Origin: Acephala macrosclerotiorum
Lineage: Eukaryota; Ascomycota; Leotiomycetes; Helotiales; Mollisiaceae
Reading direction: 5' to 3'
NCBI GenBank assembly: GCA_014904845.1
Contig: MU119318.1
Location: 62,001 to 126,000, forward strand
DNA: 64,000 nt
In this document: positions 56,590 to 64,000 of the stretch, piece after piece
How the letters are laid out: each line of letters begins with the position of its first letter
How positions within the stretch are numbered: position 1 is the first letter of the stretch
Made by a program: the position numbers and the translations under genes
Notes under the pieces: model-generated
What the model was told of the DNA's origin: nothing
Databases searched by the model: none
What the model saw: the letters and a program-made list of their open reading frames with translations, nothing else

Positions 56590-57631
56590 CTCTCAGCAGA
56601 ATATTCGAGTGGACATTGGTATCGAAGTCATCGAAGACACAATTGTGCTTGCAAGAGTTAGCCATACGTTGGTGGGGGAGGGAAACAACTGGTGTGTACC
56701 CTGAGCGGCTCACCGATCAGTGTTGCCGAAGCGTGAGACAAGGCTGTGCGAGTGTATGTTGTTGCCTTTCTTTTGATACTCGAGCAGGCAGAGCAAGAGG
56801 CGTAATTCGAGTTAGGAGGATATGTGTCGTGAAGTATTAGGATAGTGGAGGAACGAAGAGAACTCGAGGCGTCACTTCAAATGGCCGGCGCAATCTTCGA
56901 AGAGATAGATACGTGATTAAGGAAGAGTAGAAATACGACGTGATTGATTGATTGATTGATTAGTGGATCAGAGAATGGTAGTGAATCCTAAACGTCCTCT
57001 ACGTGCATCGAGGCGACTCTTGGTCTAGTCACTGCAAAAGGGGGAGTGTAGATGGCAGAAAGACAAACTCTGCACCTTGACTGCCGTTGTCAGTATTGCG
57101 GGCGACGTTGATGATGTTTGCAGCGAAATGCTCTTAGCGTGCCAAGACTTGGGAGTGGAAGCCGCCGCCCGCCCGATGCGGTCTAGGGCTAATTCGCTGG
57201 GCGGGTCATCGAGAATAAACATCACCTTGCTATCCCCCCATTCATTCTCCTGATCTGCGACATTGAGATTGAGGACTGTCTCTACACCAGTGCATTCTCC
57301 TGAGTTGGCAACCAACATTGCTGGCAGGGCGCCCGTTCAATCGTGCTCGTGCGCACTCTGCTGAGGTGTTCCTGCGACCCAGCCCATGCTCGCGACAGCA
57401 AGAAAGTCCGCTGGCTTTTATGCAACGACTATCGTGCCTTCCGAATCTCGAAAACGACTGCTGAGCCTCCTCCATCCCTCTGATACGACTGCGGCCAGAT
57501 GAGATGATCCCTTGCTGATGTCAGCCTTTTCGATCTCCCTACATTTCAGATACCCACGCTTTCATCAGATGTCCCTATTGTGAATATATCCGGTCCCTGG
57601 CGGAACGTAAGAAGTCAGCATTGAAGAGAGG
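56590..57631. promoter_or_regulatory. Divergent intergenic region between the MIZ protein and Boi-like genes
   Basis: About 1 kb between the start codons of the two divergent genes. It contains a short GATT tandem repeat (about 56940-56961). I see no gene in it. The MIZ gene's promoter is expected on the left and the Boi-like promoter on the right. Confidence 0.45.
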
Positions 57632-60600
57632 ATGGCATCCCGACCGTCGATCGAGCCTCAGGGCAGACCGGAGCCTGGGCAAATTCTCATCGTAATTCGT
57701 GAGTGGGCGCGTGTTCCCATATTTGTCTGTGATTGATTGGACTTGAGGAACGAAACATGTCATCTGGCTGCAACGTTTCTTGACCTGGAAGAAATAAAGG
57801 ATTGTGCTGATATTCATTAAAACCAGACGATTTCTCCGCGCGAAGTTCAGATGAGTTGAGTTTGTCCAAAGGAGATCGTGTCGAGTTGATCGAGCGCGAT
57901 GATGACTTTGGGGATGGATGGTATTTGGGGCGGCACTTGATGAATGGGAGTAGCGGACTATTTCCCGAAGGTCAGCAACATTTATACTTTCAGCCCTCAT
58001 ATGAAGACTAACACCAGGAAGTTTACACGAGAATTGCTCCTCGTGGCCCCCCCTCATACCCTCCTACATCCACAATACCTCGATCGACTCCAACAATAAT
58101 CCAACAACCCACTGGACAATCTGTCCAACCACAGATATTTCCAATTACTGAGGATTCGAAGATGACGGAGCCTGCGGTTGCTACACCGGTGAATGGAGCG
58201 GAGGAAACAGCGCAGACAAGCCGGCATCCCAGCCTTGTTGAGAAACCCAACGTCACCTCCCCTCTGCATACAACCAATATTCCACAAGAAAACGAAAAAC
58301 CAATGCCCACGATCTCAACTACAACGCCAATGGGTCAACAAAAGAGTGTCATGGCGGCGGCCAAGGCACACATCCACGGTCAGGATAGCCCAGTGATGAA
58401 CGAGACTCTGAGCGTAATTGACGAACACATCACCGACATGCATTCCCCTCATCGCAGTGCCATCTCGGCAGCAGAGCGACACGTCGCAAACGATTCTGGG
58501 AGCGAATACAGCAGCCACCTTGTGGATGATTCTCGTCTGTCATACATCAATGGCGAGGACACCGACGAGGAAGATGAGAATCTGCACACGCGCGAAGAGG
58601 TTTCCATTTGGTCACCGGACCAAGTAGCCGAGTACCTCTTCACCGCAGGTGTTGAGGCCAAGCACTGCGAGGTGTTCCGTGATCAGGAAATCACTGGAGA
58701 TGTCCTTCTAGGCATGGACCAGACTTCGGTCTTTCTGAAGGAATTTGAACTGGGTTCTGTAGGACGCAGACTCAAGACATGGCAAAAGATCAAGGTCCTG
58801 CAGGACGAGGTCAATGGAATTGCCTCGACTAGACGGAATACAGGAACATACGGCAGCGAGCATGGCTCAGACTCCACCGGCCGGCATGGCAGTCGCAGTA
58901 TCAGCTCGTCTACCATGCTCCCTAGAATCCCGAGCATGAACGAAGGACCTACTAGAACAAATACACGCCTGCCTAGCCAGCACATCTTCCGAAACGAACA
59001 TTCACCGATTACTTCTCCGGTATCTCCCAAAACTGTGCAAGAAAGACCCGGAACAGGGGGGAAGCGACGACCGTCTGCTGCGTCCATCCGTGACTTGCAT
59101 CATTCTCGGCAAAGTTCTGCAAATGAATTCAGCACTGCTTCACTCACAGGCTCTGTCGCAGGAGATACTCCAGCGTCACCGGACATGCAAGATGGGTCAC
59201 ACAAGAAACAACCTTCCTTCGACAGAAATTGGACGATGGGCTCTGCCATTTCACCATCTCTTCCAAGCCGTCCTTTGTCTTCATCCGGTGTCAAAGCTGT
59301 TGCGAGAAGCGCCACAGATCATTTGACTCAAGATGCGCCTGCATCAACGAATCTTGAGGCACTTGACCGTGGCTACTTCTCTGGCGGCGAAGTTGAGGGA
59401 CGTCAGAAAAATGTTTTGAGGAAGAGAGGGAGCACGACAACACATTCTCGGAACTCAAGCTATACTGACGAACAAAGACTACGTAGCGCAACTGCGCATA
59501 CCAGACATTCACGATTCGGTAGTGTCGACTCTGTCCAGGGCAGCCCATCTCCTGCTGCGCAGAAGTATTACAACCTGTCCATAAACGGGCGTCGGAGAAC
59601 CCCATCTGAAAACTCTATCAACGCTCCTCCTCGACCACTCCCACCTCCAAAGGATGCTCCATCGCCAACTGTTACGAGGCTCGAAGGCGATGCATCTGAA
59701 AGTCCTGCACTCAAGTCTCCCGAGGGTGTTCCTGGTAGGGGTGCTGACTGGCTGCTACCTGTGAAACCAGTTTCGAGTCGTCACTTTGGCCTCAGGGCTA
59801 TCTCGGATGCAGTCACTGGACTTGAGAAATCCCGAGTTACCTCACCCACAGAGCCAGCCGCATCTCCTATGAAGGATTCGCCCATGCAATCTCCATCAAG
59901 AACAGGCTCGAGTACCCCATCTGCAGGCCCAAGTTTTGATCTCGATTCACCTGAAGCAAAAAGCTCGATGACAATGAGTTCGATAAACTCAAAAGCGACT
60001 ACAAGGAAGAAGTCCAAGAAAGAAACCAGTGCATACACCAGAGGACTTGAGAAGAAGACTCCACAAGAGCAGATGATTGGGGCGGATTACAGTGGATGGA
60101 TGAAGAAGAAGAGCCCAAATCTAATGACAACGTGGAAGCCGCGTCTATTCATCTTGAAAGGGCGTCGATTATCATATTACTACTCGGAAAACGACACAGA
60201 AGAGAAGGGTCTGATCGACATCTCATTCCACCGAGTCCTTCCTGCTGATACTGATCGGTTGACTGGCTTGCATGCAACTCTCACCGGAGCCACAAACAGT
60301 CCTACTAGTCCTGCTGGCGCCACAACTACAATGGCCGCCAAAGATGCAGCTGCTGAGCCTGAATCAACTTTGAGCAAGGGCAACAATGAGCAAATGTTCA
60401 TTTTCAAACTGGTTCCCCCACGAGCAGGACTTACTAAGGCTGTAACATTCACAAAGCCTACTATTCACTACTTTGCGGTTCCCAATATCAAGCAAGGACG
60501 CCTATGGATGGCGGCGCTGATGAAGGCCACAATTGACCGAGACGACTCCAAGCCCATCACCACCACATATCAACAGAAGACAATATCCCTTGAGAAGGCT

Positions 60601-60858
60601 CGCCGAATGCGTCATCGTCCACCAGCGCTCATGAACCTCGATGAGCACGTTGATGAAGAAGCGATGAAGACACCTGCGAGCGACAAGAATGGCCTAAACA
60701 TTCACGGCATAATTTTCGACAAAGATGACCAAGAGGGCGACAGCGGAGTTTCAGGAGTTTCGAATTTCGATGTGCAAAAGCCAGAAAGTGCCACTGGCGC
60801 CTTTCTCGATATGAATGGCACAGAAGAGGCCCATCTTCCTGAACCACGAACAGCGTGA
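57632..60858 (+). CDS. SH3-SAM-PH polarity scaffold (Boi1/Boi2-like)
   Basis: Three exons (57632-57698, 57827-57970, 58022-60858) give 1015 residues. Residues about 17-75 are an SH3 domain (IHDFSARSSDELSLSKGDRV, ending GSSGLFPEVYTR), split by two introns. Residues about 263-330 are a SAM domain (SIWSPDQVAEYLFTAGVEAK, then LLGMDQTSVFLKEF). A long Ser/Thr/Pro-rich region follows, and a PH domain at about 757-905 (YSGWMKKKSPNLMTTWKPRL, then LKGRRLSYYYSENDTEE). This order is unique to the Boi1/Boi2 family. They link Cdc42/polarity machinery and exocytosis at growing tips, with the PH domain binding acidic lipids or Cdc42. The exon-2/3 joint uses acceptor CAGGAAG|TT; the nearer CAG would break the frame. 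Confidence 0.95.
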
Positions 60859-62376
60859 AAGCACAGAAGAGCCTAGAGATATGATGACCATGTTCTTTGT
60901 TCATACAACTTTTATTTGGCATTTCAGCGTGCACATTCCGTTCCCTAATTTGAACTTTCTCGCGTATCAAATTCCCCACATTACACACATACCTAAATTT
61001 ACTACTTTTGCAGCTGGATTTTGGAACCAGACAGCAGGCTGGCTGGCTGGGAACTTAGGCTGTCAATATTGGACAGATATTTGGAAGAGGAGTACGAGGG
61101 TAGGTGGATTCGAGAGGATATACGAGATAAGTTTTTTCTGGCTGGATGGACCAATGAAGGGATGAATTCGATTGAGGAATGATGCCTTCTAGCGATTACT
61201 TCATCGCAGCCATTATTGTAGATTATGAGGATAGGTGGCAAGGCGATAAGGGGAAATACCAGCAAATACGGAAGGCAAAGGCAAGCAAGCCATTTTTTGT
61301 AGCGTACAAATGAAAATGGGAAAATATCAGAAAGCTTCCGTCTTGAAGCATCTCTCTCGCGTCTCAGCCGCTTCCCTCCGTGTTCCATGGAGGTATCCAT
61401 GAGAGTTAGTTCCTTTCTTCCGAAGTCTCAATGCTGATTGGACAATCATAGATTGACTTCATGTGGCCAGAGCTTGGCCGTAGGCCCGCAAACTTTCATT
61501 GGAGAAATTTTTCCTTGAAAATTGTGGACTTGGAGAAGTTTTACAGCAATTGTTTGGTCACATTGTGGAAATGCCGGGACGCCATCCCGCCCCGCCAAAA
61601 TTTCAAGGGTGGCTTGAGGCGCCACTGTACGTCACGGTGCACTAAGGTGAAAGATTTACACAATCGTTTCCTTGGGGAGGAGGATTTTACTCGCATGCAG
61701 GCGGTTATGGGTTTTAAAGGACGAGCTGGCGAGGATTGAAGGTCTTGGAAGGACCCAAGGAGGATGGAAGCAAGTTCGACCAGGTAACCTTACTTGAGAT
61801 GGGCTAGTTAGTACTCAGAGAGATGGAGCCAGGTGAGGGTTTACCTAAGTTGGTTTAAATCTGGTCCGCCTCCCGTGGATGGTTGAAGTTTGTTTTTAGA
61901 TTACCTCTAATCCATTTCTATCCTCACTTCTCTCTAAAACCCTCAATTCTTTTCAGATCATTCAATTGATTGTTAGGAAGTTGTTGCTCTGTGAGCAAGA
62001 ACAAAGAGGAAAGAACAATCGTATATGAGTCGATACTTCCCCCATCAACAACAAGAAGTTTTCATACTTTCTCGGTCTAGGTCCCTCGTGCTTGCTCGAC
62101 AGCGTGATCACTTTGTTCGAAAAGTGTATTGCATTTGACACATTATCGACAACCCATTGCAGCGTATCGAGCATCACTCTCTACACTAATCGATGTCCAA
62201 AGCAACATTGCATCAATCAACACATCTCTTCCACACCACCCAGTGCCGCAACAACAACATCAACAATAGAAGCCCGACAACTCATCTATTCAACAATACA
62301 GCAAACAGATCGCCCAACCCACGACCTCGACAGCAGCAACCAAAATAGGATTCTTAGGCTTCCGAAGGATGCCAAT
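60859..62376. other. Intergenic region
   Basis: About 1.5 kb downstream of the Boi-like gene. ORFs are short and without domains. The frame running into the transporter relic from 62092 lacks transporter similarity before about 62377. Confidence 0.45.
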
Positions 62377-63054
62377 ACACTCAGCACCGCTGAAATCATC
62401 AAAAGGAAATTCGGTGCTTTCTCAACTGAACGTGTTGGCCCATTGTTCCACACCAAGCAACTCGGATGGACAACGGTCCTGCTTTGGTCTTGCTGGTTGA
62501 CGATTGGTATGGGCTATCCGCTCTTCAACGCTTTCCTACCTCAATACCTTGCCAACTGCAAGGGGTCGGATGGAGAGGCTGTCAGCACGAATATCACTCA
62601 CCGCAACTACGCCACCACTTCAATTGTCGGTGTTCCTGGTTCTATCATCGCCTGCTGGACTGTCGATATTAAGTACATTGGAATTTTCCTCTTCCTCTTC
62701 ACCCTCTCTGTAGACTCCAAGTACCAAGTCGCTTTCTGGTCAATCGAAGCTTTCTTCCAGAATATCATGTATGGCATACTCTATGCCTATACGCTAGAGG
62801 TGTTCCCAGCTCCGAACAGAGAAACCGGAACCGGTAACTCGAGTTTCTTGGACAGAATCGCCGGGCTGTGTGCTCCTATTATCGCAGCAAACATCCCGAA
62901 CGCCAATGCGAATGCCCCAGTCTTCGTCTCTGGTGGCTTGATTCTGGCGGCATTTATTGGGAATGATTTTCCTGCCTATCGAGAGGAGAGGGAAGCAGAT
63001 GTTGTGAGCGAAGCGAGGAGAGAAAGAGGGAGACGGGATGAACATGGTTTATGA
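62377..63054 (+). pseudogene. Truncated MFS sugar-transporter-type relic
   Basis: The frame from about 62377 encodes only the second half of an MFS carrier. LLWSCWLTIGMGYPLFNAFL, a gap after WTVDIKYIG where the cytoplasmic loop and one helix are missing, then FLFLFTLSVDSKYQVAFWSI, GILYAYTLEVFPAPNRETGT and RIAGLCAPIIAANIPNANAN follow. The last helix breaks into charged sequence (GNDFPAYREEREADVV), as after a frameshift. The first six helices are absent. The frame is open, so a transcript is possible, but a working 12-helix transporter is not. The parent family resembles plasma-membrane sugar-porter-like carriers. Confidence 0.65.
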
Positions 63055-63848
63055 AACGAACGAACATTGATACCTACTTCAAGCACAAGTACTCTACGCT
63101 TGCGGAACATTATTGGACATAGATATTTTGAATGAACAGATTTTTGTTTCGAACCTTCGGATGAATGAATGTCCATCCTTCAACGTGCATTCGAAAATAC
63201 CCCTGACGAGCTGAACAACAAGCCATAAGGCTTTCTTGTGGCACTGTAAAGCCTCTTTGGCAATACGAAAACAATGCGATTCGTCCCAACTCAGATATGC
63301 ACGTGAAATGCTTAATATTTTTGCGCAACAGTTGCCAATTGAGGTCATAATAAGGCTCACTTTGCTGACAACAGGGTCCGTCCTAGGGTACAGGGGCAGG
63401 AATGTTTGCCGAGCAATGACGCTGGCCTTTGGTGACCCCACCAGACCAACACCCCTCCAAGACCTTCGCATGCATCAGAAGTCAGGCTGAGCGAACCTGG
63501 GACATCTTCCTATCCGATTTATCCACCTCGCGCTCGAACATCGAACATGCCATCTTTGGATATGGTTCACAATTGCACAGCCTTGCCAATTATCTCTACG
63601 AATCTGAAGGAAGAGTGAATACTTGCCGCGCAATACGTGTGTTCGATCCAGGCATCTGTTACAAGAGCTCGCAGCGAGGCTGAGTCTTGAGACCTACCTT
63701 GGCCACGACATCCGATCAAACCGAGCGCGTCTTGGTCAAAACAATAACAATATCGCCATCTCCGACCCTCACGAACCTCGCATTTCGATGACCAGGTCCC
63801 TCACACCCGAGATCTTTCACCAGAGATTCTGCAGATCTAACCACCGCC
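63055..63848. other. Intergenic region before the last gene
   Basis: About 800 bases. Small ORFs at 63236-63683 show no domain. Probable promoter and leader of the arrestin-like gene. Confidence 0.4.
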
Positions 63849-64000
63849 ATGTCTGTCCGAATCGCCCTCGACAACCCCCACGCCTTCTACACAAACCTCG
63901 ACTTCATATCCGGCCGAATAATCCTCTCTCTAACCTCCGACGAAAACGTCTCCGCCATAGTCGTAAAACTAGAAGGCGAATCGAGGACCGTCCTAATGCG
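63849..64000 (+). CDS. Arrestin-like protein, N-terminus only (cut by window end)
   Basis: The first 50 codons read MSVRIALDNPHAFYTNLDFI, SGRIILSLTSDENVSAIVVK and LEGESRTVLM. The ordered beta-strand pattern (a ligand-like strand, then GRIIL, then AIVVKLEGE) matches the start of the arrestin N-domain in fungal arrestin-related proteins. Those adaptors recruit the Rsp5-type ubiquitin ligase to membrane transporters. The rest, including any PY motifs, lies outside the window, so the subfamily is open. Confidence 0.7.
   Translation, partial: MSVRIALDNPHAFYTNLDFISGRIILSLTSDENVSAIVVKLEGESRTVLM

Noticed and set aside
1..64000. CRISPR array, rRNA operon, phage or bacterial operon
   Set aside because: The window is eukaryotic nuclear DNA. 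No direct-repeat/spacer array, rRNA core or prokaryotic gene order is present.

Overview
This window is nuclear DNA of a filamentous ascomycete. Genes are split by short introns, mostly 45-70 nt, with GT...AG ends and CTAAC/CTGAC-type branch sites. The proteins (RPB2, DMC1, BET3, VMA10, GIS2, a Som1/SomA-type LisH regulator, a Boi-type SH3-SAM-PH protein) read as Pezizomycotina. A Leotiomycete (Helotiales-like) origin is my inference from overall resemblance. Gene models were built by hand: donor, acceptor and reading phase were checked for every exon, and each complete model sums to a multiple of three.

Layout. 0-3.2 kb: an acidic nuclear-type protein cut by the window edge, then a small unrecognised gene, both on minus. 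3.2-6.3 kb: gene-poor, with the tail of a retroelement-like sequence. 6.3-14.6 kb, all minus: a MOSC/reductase/ferredoxin fusion, a Som1-type regulator, a tentative cysteine-rich secreted protein, and BET3. 14.8-25.8 kb, all plus: U5 snRNP 40K WD40 protein, a two-TM protein, GIS2, a 49-residue membrane peptide, DMC1 and RRP7. 26.6-32.7 kb: a dienelactone hydrolase and a membrane-anchored multicopper oxidase on minus, with a candidate small ORF between them. 32.9-33.3 kb: an AT-rich palindromic MITE. 34.1-48.3 kb, mostly plus: secreted phospholipase C, a decayed F-box-like gene, a zinc alcohol dehydrogenase, RPB2, PET117 (minus), VMA10 and a lipase. 48.6-50.5 kb: three tandem copies of a tRNA-like repeat. 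50.8-64 kb: a candidate membrane protein, a MIZ/SP-RING protein (minus), a Boi-type polarity protein, a truncated MFS transporter relic and the start of an arrestin-like gene.

Most genes are housekeeping: transcription (RPB2), splicing (U5-40K), ribosome assembly (RRP7), ER-Golgi traffic (BET3), vacuolar acidification (VMA10), cytochrome oxidase assembly (PET117) and meiotic recombination (DMC1). Secreted or surface enzymes (multicopper oxidase, phospholipase C) lie in less conserved intervals together with relics and repeats. Two compact divergent pairs, BET3/U5-40K and PET117/VMA10, probably share promoters.

The least expected element is the tandem tRNA-like array. Its 7-bp terminal stem is preserved between copies by paired base changes, and each copy is followed by a T-run on its own strand. 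Other items worth checking are the palindromic MITE with point changes suggestive of RIP, a uORF overlapping the Som1 start codon, a stop-free 48-nt intron in the phospholipase C gene, and in-frame N-terminal extensions on GIS2 and the alcohol dehydrogenase.
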